NCBI RefSeq assembly: GCF_030247195.1
Contig: NC_080672.1
Coordinates: 30,697,906-30,761,905, forward strand
Reading direction: 5' to 3'
Source: Topomyia yanbarensis
Taxonomy: Eukaryota; Arthropoda; Insecta; Diptera; Culicidae
DNA: 64,000 nucleotides
How positions within the stretch are numbered: position 1 is the stretch's first letter; each line of letters begins with the position of its first letter. The notes below the pieces were generated by a model, which saw nothing but the letters and a program-made list of their open reading frames with translations, searched no databases and was not told the DNA's origin. The translations under genes were made by a program, and so were the position numbers. This document shows positions 32,800 through 44,899 of the stretch, one piece after another.

Positions 32800-35700
32800 G
32801 TGCTTACAAATCGATAACAGAAAAAAGTTTTTTAGTAAAATTTCGAAAAATGAGATGAGATTAAAATTTGATGTCAAAGAACGAGTTTTGGATCGTCATG
32901 AAACTCACCTTCGGATAATAGAAATTGATATGATAACTGTTGAATATTTGACCTCTAGAGACTTAATTTCAGTATCTGTCATGAAGGCCTTATTTAGAAG
33001 GGATTTTTTCGACTATCAAATTAAACCAAAAGTACGACAATTCAAAATATAGTGCTTGAGTTTGAATTATTTTTAGATAAACAAGTCCTTTACCGGAAAA
33101 ATCAATATCGCTGTAATTCGATGGTATGTATAGAACGATTTTTATTACAAATATGATTCTCTTTCACGCCTCGTGAGAATCTTAACCATGGATCAAAAAC
33201 TCCGTATATCATACATTCTTACATTAAATTTTCGATGATCTCCAGCAAAGAAATAGCTGGAAAAAGCATAAGAGAAAACTACGAATTCATTTTGCCTCAA
33301 AAATTAAAACAAGTGTGTGTGATAACACTAAAATTAAAATCTGTATGTATATGGACGATGAGACCATCTAGATTTGGCTGCATGATCTGGCACCAGCTAA
33401 CGTGATAGTGGTCATTAAAAGATTCATGTCATAAAAGGAATCAGCAAGACGGTACTGGTTAGCCACGGAAAATTCGGAAAATCAGTATTAAATCATATCG
33501 TACTGTAAAAAATAAACCATATAGACAAACCGCTTCTTCGTATGAAGGCTGTACTTCACCTGAGTGTGGCATGGACCTTTAATGACATCTTAAAGCGATC
33601 GGGTTGTTTACCTGTAATAAAAGAGAAAAAATATGGTTTATTATAAATTAAAATTTTGTTCAATTTTAAACATCAGACACTACCGCCATGAATTGTTTTA
33701 ACTTATCTAAAACTGTCCGTCTATTTGATAGAACAGCTCCGTTGGAATGCAAGTATGTTATTTGCTAGTCTTATGTCTGCTCGAGTATGTGTTGTGACAG
33801 CTGGGTTAGGAAATGAATGCAGAACTGGCGTATATGATAGAAACGTGGGTAATGTTTTGTCTCGCATGCATTTTTTTCCCTCTCAAGATTCGTTGGTAAC
33901 TTTTTTCCGATGTTCAATTCGTGCATTCGATTTGACTTATTCGGGAAGATCGGATGGGATAAACTAAGGTACGATTAATTGATCGACGCACGCGGATCAT
34001 CCATTCCCAGTCAGAATAGTGTGACAAAATTCTAATAGAATGCAATTATCGTTACTGGTAAAGAGATAATATTTGCTGGAATTTAGACAAGTTCAAGTAG
34101 TTTGATTGCATGTTACCTGTTTCCTTTGCTTTTACTTCATTAGTCTACTTCTAATACTCTTCTATTAGTTTGCTTTTCCAATACTCATGTATACCAAAAA
34201 TAATGTCGGTCAATTTATACGCTTCTACTTAATCTATTTGCATCTTTTTCATCTTTATGCAGCATGTTACTTTTTCTCTTTTTTAATGTATCTTAAATTT
34301 TATTCGCATATTCTCTCATATGCACTCATAATCACTCTCATTCCAAACGTACAAACGCTAGTGGTATTCGCGATAACGCAAACGTGAACATGTAATTGTA
34401 ATCATCCACACATATTTCAACCAGCGATCTCACCAACATCAAAACATCCCGGTAAGTAAATTAACGTTTTAGCACTTACACATTTACAAACACATTCTCA
34501 AGCATTAACACACCGTTCACGCGATCATGAATCGATCACGTTCGAAAAACCCTACCCTTGGTCTTAGCAGCCTAGACTTTTGTCTTCAGTTCGACCAATT
34601 GGACCCATCAAACAAATATCACTCATATCCACTAGACAACATGGCGACATAACCGGGAACTCTAGGGGTATGGGGGACTCTCTTCTAGTATTAGAACCAA
34701 ACACTTAAAATTAAGTATCAGATTGACAGTCTGCGCGGTCATCCAAGAACACACGTGAATATGTGAATGGGCACATGGTTATAAAATCGCGAATATACAA
34801 GCGAAATTACATACAGGCGATATACAAACGTCCACGACAGACGACCACACGATCGAACACGTTAACTTATAAACGCCCAAGCACTTCGCGATGGTAATCA
34901 AAAACGAGCATGGAATCGTGGTCATCCAAGCACAATATCAATTGGTCAAGAGCAGTGTTTTAGTGGGCGACATTTTCCGTCTCGTCTGCAATTGTAGTGA
35001 GTGATTCTGACGGGGAACGTTGCCGAGAACGCTGCTTTACAGCTCCAGTAGAACAACCCTGGATAAAAGCTGTTGTATGCAGTAAAAAATACGTGAAGGA
35101 GATATTCAATTCTGAATCATAACGATTAGCATTTTAGGTATGATTCGGTGGTAGGTTGCAAACTGCGTTAACATGAGTAACTGTCGGTTCCGACAGTATA
35201 AGTCACTAAGTTTCTTTACGCTTGTCCGGACATGTCGCAGACTCAGATGATTTGCATTTATAAATGCTAAAATATTCTGACTCCTGCGGTAGAAGACAAA
35301 GGGTTACATCGTCGGGAAACTCTAAGCTTGCTCATATGACTCAATTTCACGCTTTTCTAAACTAGGCGTCAACTCCTTGCTTTTCCTTGAGTATTATGGC
35401 TCTAATATTGAAAAATATGTTCACCTTCCAGTCCCTTGCTAAAAAAATATCGTTACAACACAAAAACGAAAGGAAAAATTTGCTCACTCGTGGTCGTTAA
35501 TAATAAAGGAAAAGAAAGTGCTGTGAAGTATTCTAACAACAATAATTGCTAGTGATTGTCGCTTGCAATTGATGCAAGTGGTTACTACTTGAACACTTAT
35601 ATCAGGGGGATAAATGTCTTACAGATAAAAATATAAAAGCGTTTTTTCAAAAATGATTGTTCATTTCATGTTTGAGTATAACAATACTTCTCGTCTGTGG

Positions 35701-36430
35701 ATATCGTTTCTGAAATATTAATTAAAACCGGGCCCGAGCTCCCCATCATTTTTTTTAATTCGCTCCGCATATTGTTCAATAATTAAACCTCAAACGCCAG
35801 TGAAAGTGACAATAAAACCCAACATGGTCTTTATTTGCTACGACACTCGCTAAAACAAACAAAGCTTCAACTGTAAAACCCCCCCGGATCAACAATGTTT
35901 GCAGCCCGAAAACCGCAGGTTGCCTTAAAATTTTATTAATACCATTAAGATACAACTTTTCCTTTCCGGCCGTCTGACTATTGCCCTGTTTCAGTTGCGC
36001 TGATGTTTCGATAGTAAATAATTTTATTGAACCGGTCTTGATATGAACACAGCATGTGTTGCATAAAAATGGAATCAAAAACTTAACGTTAGGTAGCGGT
36101 CGGTTGTTGGGCATTACTATCATGTAACAATGTTTTATCTCTTACGGTGTAGCAGGACATTGAACTTGGTAACTCAATTGCACGTGTTTCAAGAGTTACT
36201 ATTTGCCGAAGTCGAAAGAAATATTAACTTCGCTTCCATAAGCTTCACTCTGTTTGTTGTCATTAAAAAAAACTTTCGTGTGCAACGACGATCGAAAGTT
36301 TTGTCCAAATATCTTTCTCCGTTTGTCAACCGTACTGCGTGGTACCGTGAAAAACTATCCAACCCCCTACCCGGTGAAAAGAAATCAACCGTTCAGCGTG
36401 GAAGCGTTCCTTAAAAGCTACAATTTAGCA
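32800..36430. other. AT-rich stretch, mostly unassigned
   Basis: No convincing gene. At 33340-33420 a short frame reading MYMDDETI, a stop, then WLHDLAPANV hints at a decayed mariner-like transposase but is too short to call. GTCATCCAAG(A/C)A(C)A-type sequence occurs twice (about 34738 and 34921). 34980-35230 is slightly GC-richer with a small perfect palindrome TGTCGGTTCCGACA near 35180. Frames at 35776-36123 and 36130-36414 look like chance. Confidence 0.3.
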
Positions 36431-37270
36431 CTTATTTGGCCCTGTTTTGTATCCCATTAGCACAGACAGTACGGAGTTGTCCTACAAAACAGCACCCACC
36501 AAGCAGTAGGCGACGACGACGTACGACAACGGGACCCAGGCAGTATAAACGGCCAAATCTAGCGAGGTACCGACAAACTTCGAGCAGGGTGTGAAATTGC
36601 GACATTTCCTTACCGCTCGCCTCGGAAGCCATCCTACCCTTTCCATGCCTTGCCTGTACCATGTCTGGTGGCATGCTGACAGGCGGAACGTGGTTATGTT
36701 TTTGCCTCCGAACGATCCGAAACAACCTATAATACGAGAGCGGTTGATGGTTGAACTTCTTCGAAGCGTATGTGCGGTACGTACCCTACATACATACAAC
36801 AGAGCACAGCAAAACAAAGTTGGCAACTCTCACTGTCTCATTAGCGAGCTGCTGCGAAGTGGTTGGTTGGTTGGTTGCTGTGCTGGTGGGTTGGCAGGCT
36901 GACTGGCGAAGGACGGTGCGCACTCACTCCGAAGAGTATGTTTATGTTTTTCATTTAAACTTTTATCCGGATGTGCATTACTGGCAGCATCAGCAGTAGT
37001 TGGTAGTGGTGTGTCTCTGCCCGGTTCGTGAAAATGGTTGGCGGGGTCTGGTTGGAACAGTTTTTTGAGTCCTTCAGCTTCAGCAGTGGCAGCAACATTC
37101 AAAATAAAACATCATCCGGTATTGGAGTGCTGCTAGAGGTAGGAAAAGTTTGATAGCCACACTCCGGGTGAAGTTTGACCGGCTGGTTTTCCGTTTTGTT
37201 GGATGGTGAGAAGGGGTCGTTTGATGCCATTTTTTTGAGCTGGATGTGTGTTTCAGCTGATGCTTTTATT
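36431..37270. other. GC-richer, repeat-poor island
   Basis: Open frames overlap on both strands (36432-36826 minus, 36591-36999 plus) with Arg/Cys/Val-rich, low-information translations, so they are probably composition effects. One short ATG frame at 37034-37153 has a good start context and a possible donor inside. Candidate for an unseen 5' exon or regulatory DNA. Confidence 0.3.
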
Positions 37271-38560
37271 TGGACTGTTATACAGTTTAATTCTTGTTCG
37301 TGGAAGGTTTCACGTTGCTTCTAATGAAAAAGCACCTCTCGTTGATCCGTTTGTTTTTAACTCTTTTTGCGATTGTTCATAAGTTGACCGATTTGTGTTA
37401 ATAACTACTGTATGCATTTAAACGGAAAATCGCTCGATAAAAATGTAACAAAACTGACAGTTGATTCGCAAAGAAAATTATAAAAATCAAGCGGTGGTAT
37501 TATAAATCTGTACTGTTTCTTCGAACTTCTGTTTCTTAGCACACAGATCTAGTAAAACGTTTCTATTTACACTTAGATTTAAGGTGAGATTGGTACAATT
37601 ATCCTTGCTAAAAATTTAAATTTTTGAAGGACGCTGTTTTCCGGTAGATAATCACCAAATCTTAAATAAAAATTGACACGTCAGAATAAAACAAAATGAA
37701 TAAGGGCTTTCACAAATTGGGTGTCTAAATGCGAGAAAAATGCGCATTGTTCTGTCTGAGTAGACATTTTTTCAGTCAATGTATTGGAGCATAAAAGAAA
37801 GGTCGTTAAAGGGTGAGATATCATATAATTCTTACGAATCTTCTTGCTCATACCTTTACTCAGGCCTGTGCGCAAGATGTGGGTTTTGGGAGTTCAGACC
37901 TCTCTCCTGAAGGTTTTGATTTACTTTTAAAAATTTATCAAAAAAAAAATTATACTGCGAGCCGTTTTGATACATAAAATGTCATTTGAGTTCAGTCACT
38001 CTAGAAACAAGTCATTGCAGAAACCAAAGGAGAAACCTTGCGAGGAGGACTGCAAAGTGATGTATGTTAAGTTGGTCGACTTCTCAGTTTCGGTTCACGT
38101 TTCGACAAGTTTCGATATTAGCAACTGTTGTGAGTAGACCAGTTACGCAGCAAAGGTCGGTCAGCGGGCAAGCGATAGGAGCTAAGGAAGTCAGAGAAAA
38201 TCGGGTTATCGTTGTTTGGAGAAAATTCACCACCGATTATTTCTCTGTCGGAGTGGCTGATAGTTAAATGGTTCGCATAAATGGGCATCGATACCGGGAG
38301 AAATACTGCCGTCGAGTAACTCTCACGAGCCAGCATGTTCAGCCAAATGACTCATTCGTAATGCTCGTCAATCATTTCGTCCTCTCGATAATAATTGTTA
38401 TAGTTATAGTATTTTGCATCTAATTTCCATTCACAATCATGGTTTGACGTCCAGGTTGAGTAGACTGCTACAAATATCTCGCTGGGCGCAGTGTGTTTGG
38501 ACACTTTTGTTTTATCTCCCGCTATGGTTATTGCAGCAGCAAGAAATTTAAACTTGTCAC
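37271..38560. other. Stretch without recognised gene
   Basis: No protein-like frame recognised. 38060-38270 has a GC-richer composition and may be the degraded upstream part of the LINE that follows, but no motif supports it. Confidence 0.25.
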
Positions 38561-38599
38561 ATGTGCTTGTACTGGATGGCTTCCCTGCTATCGTGCTCC

Positions 38600-39540
38600 G
38601 TTGCCGTGCTGCTGCAGTAGCTGAGTCGGTTGCTTTTGATAAAATTAACCATAAAATTCTACTGAACAAACTATTGCGACTGGGAGCTTCGAATAGACGG
38701 GTCATCGTACTTGACTGAAAGGTATTCCCATCTGGCGTGGTCGCCAGGAAGCCACTTAAGCCAACTGCCGTTTGTTATATTTGTCAACGACGTGGTAGAT
38801 TAATTGGATTTTAGATGTAAGCTCGTATATGGATTCTGTAGAAGACTGCACTCAGCTGCAAGAATAGGCGAGTCGTCTAAATGTACCGTAGTGACCTTTC
38901 ATCGATCCAAGAATCCGAAAAAACCACTACCGTATCAAAGATGCTGTTTTGCGCGCTTGGTGGATAAAATATTGGATCTAGGTGTTCCAAAATTCTGTTT
39001 CTAATTTCACTACTTGTCGAATATTTTTAGGGCTAATCGGCAGCTTGGCTTCGTCTCAAAAATAGGCAAAAATTTGCATATTATCTAAAGTCGCTATATT
39101 GCTCACTCGTGCACCCAATATTGGAAAATTGGGTGTTCTGGGTTACAATGACGCCACATTTAATCTGACAGTCGAGAGAATTAAAAAAGACTCATTCGGC
39201 TTGCCCTCATGAATCTACCATAGCGTGATCCTTTAAATCTTCTATCGTATCCCGAGAGATGTTTAGCTGATTGACCTCGAAACCCTCGAACGAACACATA
39301 AGACTCCACTAACAACCTTCGCTTCAAAACTTCTAAACGGTGAGATTCACTTCTCTCACCTCCTTAATTCTCGTACCACCATAATCGACTCCTCACCGAA
39401 ATGGTTTGTCAGTTTGTCTCAGTGGAATCTTCATTCAATTTTGGCGTATCCACGTCTCAATTCCGAAATACGATCAAGAGATTTCGTATTTAAGAATACT
39501 TTTACTTTATCGAGTCACAATACGATGCTTCTGGCCTGCT
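38600..39540 (+). mobile_element. Jockey-like LINE fragment D
   Basis: Decayed plus-strand RT. AFDKINHKILLNKLLRLGAS (motif A region, about 38630-38690), then after a frame change SQLPFVIFVNDVVD (motif B/C approach), LDFRCKLVYGF where the YADD box should follow, SSKCTVVTFHRSKNPKK and VDKILDLGVPKF. Further on, in other frames, AHSCTQYWK and RLALMNLPRDPLNLLSYPER-like sequence, LETLERTHK and ASKLLNGEIHFSHLLN give the C-terminal region. The active-site Asp pair is lost. Many stops and frameshifts; old and inactive. Confidence 0.7.
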
Positions 39541-39559
39541 CCTCAGCAAGTCTGCTGAA

Positions 39560-40375
39560 GCGACCTGTGGGGAAGCTTCGTTGGGTGGCTGCACACACCA
39601 TCACTAGAAGAGCACTGGGAGTTTTGGAGCAAAGAGCCGGAGAGGACTGCTTCCTGTTACAGATATTCAGCGAGATCCATCGGCCCGTCTGCACCGAGTT
39701 CGTGACCGGACCTGGCACGACCCCGGACCCAATCTGGTCTCAGGTCTGCCGACAAGGCTGAGGGCGGGCGTTACCGACAGCGAGGCCAGGGCTTAATATA
39801 ACCGGCTGCGGATATTCAGCGACCGGTTGAAGATCAGTGTTTAGATTGGAATACGAGTAACCGAAATATGGGAAGGGTTCTCCTTCCGCCTACCGGCACC
39901 ATGCTTGGTGTCCTCTGCCTAGGCGTCGGCTATCGCGCTCGTTTTGGCTCAGATACCATAAGATAGATCTATCGTTGTACTGTCTGTGTCTCTGGCGACT
40001 ATGTCCGCCCTTGAGTCCAGGAAATCCCGCAACCTCTTTAATCCAGGCTATCGAGGCCAAATATGACCAACTCATCACAATTCTCGGTTCCCGGTCACTA
40101 CAGCATCGACGGCAATGAAAAGGCTGATCGTCTGGCAGCCAAGGGGACCGACCAGACGACGCCTTAAACCCCACTTGATTCGGTCAGCTGAAGTCAGGGA
40201 TTACTAAAGCATTCGCTTGTCATTGACACGGTAGTGCCGGGCACCTCCAGCGCGTCTAATGCTCGCAAAATCGTTGGACAGACCAGCCCGACATGAGAGA
40301 ACAGAGAGTACTGTCGCGGATCAGAGTTGGGCACACGAAGATCTCAGATGCCCACATCGTATAGCCTGCCCCCTA
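39560..40375 (+). mobile_element. LINE fragment E with RNase H remnant
   Basis: The clear part is 40085-40163, coding SVPGHYSIDGNEKADRLAAK then GTDQT, the C-terminal signature of the RNase H domain in LOA/I/R1-type LINEs. It is preceded in another frame by IEAKYDQL and followed at about 40300 by RVLSRIRVGHTKISDAHI, the usual downstream segment. The GC-rich sequence 39560-40070 (LEQRAGEDCFLLQIFSEI) is probably part of the same element but is not assigned to a domain. Frames are broken several times. Confidence 0.6.
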
Positions 40376-40540
40376 CCAATAAATTAACACAATTTGTTCA
40401 TTAAATTTCATTGCGCTGCGAATCACAGTGATAACCATGTTGCCCATATGTAGTATAACTCATCATGCTTGTAATGAGCATTATGTCGTTCGAGCCCTAT
40501 AAACCAATAGTGTTATTATGTTTTAATTGCCGCAAGGTTC

Positions 40541-40757
40541 TACTGTATCGATTTTGTTGGCTATCTTCGGCAAATTTGAGACTAAGAGAAACGAAAGTAA
40601 TGAAATTGAAAGACGGATAGGTATTCTAGAGCGATTCAGTTATAAACTTAGAACGGAAAACTAGAACTCTAGAATACCTATCCGTCTTTCAATTTCATTG
40701 CTTTCGTTTCTCTTAGTCTCAAATTTGCCGAAAATAGCCAACAAAATCGATACAGTA
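40541..40757. mobile_element. Near-perfect foldback (91-bp arms), TA-flanked
   Basis: Left arm 40541-40631 and right arm 40667-40757 are inverted copies with 2 mismatches in 91, separated by 35 bp. The ends read TACTGTATCG and CGATACAGTA; TA may be the duplicated target as in Tc1/mariner-type MITEs. The arm similarity (about 98%) indicates a recent insertion or ongoing gene conversion between arms. RNA from it would form a hairpin long enough for Dicer. Confidence 0.8.
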
Positions 40758-40759
40758 TA

Positions 40760-42040
40760 AACAAATAGTTTGAGAATCATCATTGTCGGCCACAACCGTC
40801 TTCCCCGGTACTTAGAACAGCATAGGAAATGTTGATGTGATACCTACTTAAAGGAAGGCCACCGACTCAGTGACGATTTCATAAGTATTACGTAGTTTTA
40901 TTGAAGGACAGTTTGATTGGACTGGGATTCGCCAGAAGCAGACATTGTGACCACGAAATGAATTTATTTTTATGTGGTTGGTTGGTTTATCTCCGAGTAC
41001 GCGAATATTCAGAGTAAAAAGGTATTTAATTATGATTTTCTTGTGCTTTAACTCAGAGTAGCCGGCCACCGAGAGTGATTTACTTGTTTTCTAAACTACA
41101 AAAATTTGAATTTCAAACAGCCTGCCGAAGGAGTATTACTAAAACAGTGATCTAAGCTGATGCATATAGTCGATTGGGAAATGACCCGAGGATCACAAAA
41201 TAAGAAAACATTTCTCGTCACACTGCTAGGTGGATTAATATTATTCCAACCGAGTTTGAACAGCAAATTCGGGAAAATTTAAAGGCAAGTTAGAATGATA
41301 TTTTGCGGCTAATTGGAAGACGTAAAAGGTCTAGTAGATGGGGTGTATGAAGAAACCGGAAGATTCAGGAAGTACGACTAGATTTATCGGCAGTGCATGG
41401 AATATGATGATCCGAAAAAAAATCGAATAAATTTGAAACAGAAAGCACAGAATGCATCTGATTGAAAAGGATGGACTTTTCAAAAACAACGATCTACTTC
41501 ACTGGAAACTCCAGAGGATACAGTTGTCCCGGAAAAAGTTTTTGTTAATTCTCAACCCTCATACATGATTCAGCAGTCATCATTCCATTCAGGCAAGACC
41601 ATGCGTATTTCCCACTCACATTGATGCCCTGCGGATTAGTTTCCTAATTGGTCAAACCAACTAAACCAACAAAAAAATTAGTTTGACCAGTAAAAAAGAA
41701 ACGTCAGCTCGATTGACATCAGCCGGCTGATACGTACATTGAAAATTAGATGTGACAAAATATTTTGCAATCTTAAATTCCCATAAGGGAAAATTGGACT
41801 GAACCACTTCGTGCATTAAGGGCACAAAAACTAACTTAAATTAAGTTTAATTTTTTGTGTTTCGAATTCGTCTCGTCAGTAACTAGCACCATCTGGGTGT
41901 CTAGTTAGACGATGTATCCAAACTAGTACCCAAATTAGCACTAGTTAGACACAAAAAAATTCCAAACAGTTCGCACGACACATGTGAACGTTCAAAGCAA
42001 CTGACTTGTCCCGACACGGTTACGGTGGCTTCCTGCTCAG
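40760..42040. other. Unassigned stretch with MITE end
   Basis: An inverted TTAATCCACCTAG-type end lies at 41222-41240 (CTAGGTGGATTAATATT). 41820-41960 contains GTCAGTAACTAGCACC and repeats of CTAGTTAGAC in both directions. No gene was seen. Confidence 0.3.
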
Positions 42041-42049
42041 CGTGCACGC

Positions 42050-43740
42050 CTACACTGCGCTAATGAAGTGGGAGCCTATTAATGAGAGAATAATCGTAGC
42101 CAGATTCAGAACAAGGGTTCGAAACCTCTCAATGATCCAATGTTAAGCGCCAACTGATGCTGCCGAAATGCAAGAAAAGGAGAACTTTTTCAGTCAACTG
42201 AATGCTGTCGTGGATAAAATTTCGAAAGGTGATATCAAGATCTACATGGGCGACTTCAACGCGAAGGTGGGATCCGATAACTTGGACTATGAGCACGTCA
42301 TGGGACGTCATGGCCTCGGAGAAATGAGCAAAAACGGAGAGCTGCTTGCAGAGTTTTGTGGCAACAATAACATGGTGATCGGGGGATCGCTCTTCCCCCA
42401 TCGGCCAGTACACAAAGTGACATGGGTTTCCCGTGATGGCTTCACGGAGAATCAAATCGACCACATCTGCATCAGCCGAAAATGGAGAAGGAGCCTCCTT
42501 GATGTGCGTAACAAGCGTAGCGCCGATATAGCGTCCGACCACCATCTTCTAATCGGCGAGATCCGGTTGCGTATTGCAAGGATTCATCGACAGGAGGAGA
42601 AGATCGGGCGTCGGTTTAACACGCGTCGTCTGGAAGATGCTGCGGTAAGAAGGTGCTTCGTCGAGGAGCTGGAGAACCATGCTGCAGAAATTCCGGAAGG
42701 TGGAAGCGTAGAAGATCAATGGACCGCCATCAAGAACGCCTTCATCGCCACCGCCGAGTATAATCTGAGTGAGCTACGTACCCAGAGAAAACAGTGGAAT
42801 ACAGATGACATCTGGAAGAAGATAGAGGAACGAAGGGACGCCAAAGCCGCGATTGAGCGAGCTAAAACACGAGGAGCCAAAGCCGCAGCCCGTCAGCGCT
42901 ATTCGGCTCTAGAGTAGGAAGTGAAATGCTCATATAGACGGGACAAAAGATCGTGGGCAGACTCCCTAGCCGACGAAGGGAGAATGCTACGATGCCTGTG
43001 AAAGACACGTCTGGATAGCTTTTAACCGACCGCGCTGACGTCCTGAAACGCTGGTTCGAACACTTTGAAACCCTTTTTCAAGTGTCGGTCACGGTATGAT
43101 CCGCCAAGGGTTCGACGTATTACCCGCGTCAACACCGAAGCTCCAAGAAATAAAAGCAGATAGAAGCAGCCATCCGGAGCATGAAATCGAACCGAGTCCC
43201 AGGGGTCGATCGCATATCTGTAGAGATGCTCAAATTTGACCCCGTAGTATCTGCACAACTGTTGCATCAATTATTCTACAATAGCTGGGACACCACGACT
43301 TTTCCGGCCGACTGGATGCAAGGCGTCTTAGTGAAGGTACCCAAAAAGGGTGACCTGACTGTATGCGGTAATTGGCGGGGCATCATGCTACTGGGTATCG
43401 TTCTCAAAGTTCTTTGCAAAGTGATCCTAAACCGGATACAGGAGAAGATTGACGCAACTCTCCGACGGCAGCAGGCAGGATTCCGTGCCGGACGATCCTG
43501 TGCGGACCATATTGTCACGCTCCGTATCATCCTGGCGCAAGTCAATGAATACCAAGAGTGTTCATCGAATACAAAAAAGCTTTCGACCGTCTCAATCACG
43601 AAAGTATGTGGGAAGCCCTGAGACGCAAGGCAGTCCCTGAGAAAATCATCGGTCTAATTGAAGCACAGTACGAGGCATTTTCGTGCAGAATATTGCACGA
43701 TGGTGTCTTGTCTGTAAACCAAATCATGGGTTATCAAAAG
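42050..43740 (+). mobile_element. RTE-like LINE fragment G (endonuclease + RT)
   Basis: About 42060 starts with ERIIVARFRTRVRNLSMIQC and a stop, then 42168-42917 is a long open frame with the APE-type endonuclease: IYMGDFNAKVG, NQIDHICISRKWR and ASDHHLLIGEIRL (catalytic Asp/Asn and SDH), followed by the linker RRFNTRRLEDAAVRRCF. After a disrupted part the RT starts at 43181: NRVPGVDRISVEMLKF, VPKKGDLTVCGNWRGIMLLG, QQAGFRAGRSCADHI. A 1-base shift near 43555 moves motif A to another frame: FIEYKKAFDRLNHESMWEAL. It is cut after HDGVLS at about 43720, where a SINE follows, so motif C and the end are missing. Inactive. Confidence 0.85.
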
Positions 43741-43769
43741 CAGAAGTTTGTGTGTCTTGTCTTGTCAAA

Positions 43770-44060
43770 TATTGCTTTGATTTTCCGCCAATAGATCAAA
43801 TATGGTGGGTGACAGCTGTGGTTGTATCTGTTCTCGCTTTAGAGGCAGGGTACGATCACTGTCGCCAATGCGATAATCATGTGTTCTTTCTGGGACTTCA
43901 TCATATCCCAAGGATGGTAAAAGGATTCGAGCTTTTGGCCGGAGTCTCAAGGGTTGCAGGTTCGAATCCTGCCTCTGGGGGGATTTTTTCACATTCATTG
44001 CTTTCGCTTAACTCACCATTTCGATCTGTTTTCTCCGCTGGATATCGCCGATAAATCTGA
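43770..44060 (+). mobile_element. tRNA-derived SINE, copy 3
   Basis: Same block order as copies 1 and 2: head with AGAGGCAGGGTACGATCACT, CAATGCGATAATCATGTG, then a tRNA-like module about 43907-43980 with GGTTGCAGGTTCGAATCC and TGCCTCTGGGG, and tail TTTCGCTTAACTCACCATTT. It is the best-preserved full-length copy and defines a length of about 290 bp. It directly follows the truncated LINE G. Confidence 0.7.
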
Positions 44061-44342
44061 CATGTGCTGTTTTTGTTTCTATTTTAAAAATCCAGTTGGA
44101 GTTCTTTATTGTTAACATGACTTTATCGTTTTTGGCCAGATTCGTGAAAATGGGATTTGATAGCACGAAGCGCCTTGTAAAAGCCACCTTTTTTCACGTA
44201 TCTCTATAGAAATCATATAGAATACACAACACAATATATTTAGGTGATCAATATTTGTGATAATGAAATTTCCCGCCTCGCAATCTGACCTGAAATTATG
44301 AAAATATATTTAACTATATATATTTAACGTTAAGATATTTCC

Positions 44343-44380
44343 CTTGAAAAAGGCCAAAAACCAGTGGCCGAAACGTCGAG
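44343..44380 (+). ncRNA. Degraded hammerhead-like motif (candidate)
   Basis: CTTGAAAA, GGCC (44352-44355), a 10-base loop, GGCC (44366-44369), GAAACGTC (44370-44377). Stem II is a perfect 4-bp pair and GAAACGTC is the expected second core strand with the cleavage triplet GTC, but the first core strand is CTTGAAA instead of CTGATGA, so activity is unlikely. It recalls terminal parts of Penelope-like elements. Confidence 0.25.
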
Positions 44381-44474
44381 CAGTATACAACAGCCGTTCT
44401 AATATCTAGACCGTGAAAGCCGAAAATCCACAAAAAAATATATTTAACATCATAAAGCATTTTTTCATTGGTCT

Positions 44475-44523
44475 GTTTGTTTGTTTTTTATTTGGGGTTT
44501 TAACCTTTAAGATCATTCGCCCG
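44475..44523 (-). mobile_element. 3' end of the 26.1-kb-type SINE
   Basis: On the minus strand GGCGAATGATCTTAAAGGTT, AAAACCCCAAATAAAAAAC. It matches the tail of the SINE at 26142-26315. The tRNA-related head is missing. Confidence 0.5.
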
Positions 44524-44899
44524 TAATTCATCGGTATGTTTTAAACAAACGAATTCAAAAAACCTCCCTCTCTCGCTCTGATAACCAATTTTTAGGCGTG
44601 AAATTTTAATCATCTATCAACTATTTTCATGAAATGGTAAAAACAAAAAAACTACACTTCTAGACTAACGTGTTATCCGCCGAATTTCATTCGAATCCAC
44701 TAAACGCTGTTGACCGTTTAGAGCTTCTCCACCTAGAGATGCAAGATTTACCCTCAAACACTAGCAAAACGTTCTCTTGTTACATTCTGAAAAAAAAAAT
44801 CAGCTGCACCCTCAAGCCACATGCAAGGGATAGGGGATTAAAGTAAAACTTTCACATCCGGATTCGGCAATCCAAGCGGGTTCAATGCCGACTGAATTG

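Noticed and set aside
42129..42545. 138-codon minus frame
   Set aside because: Shadow of the LINE endonuclease frame on the plus strand.
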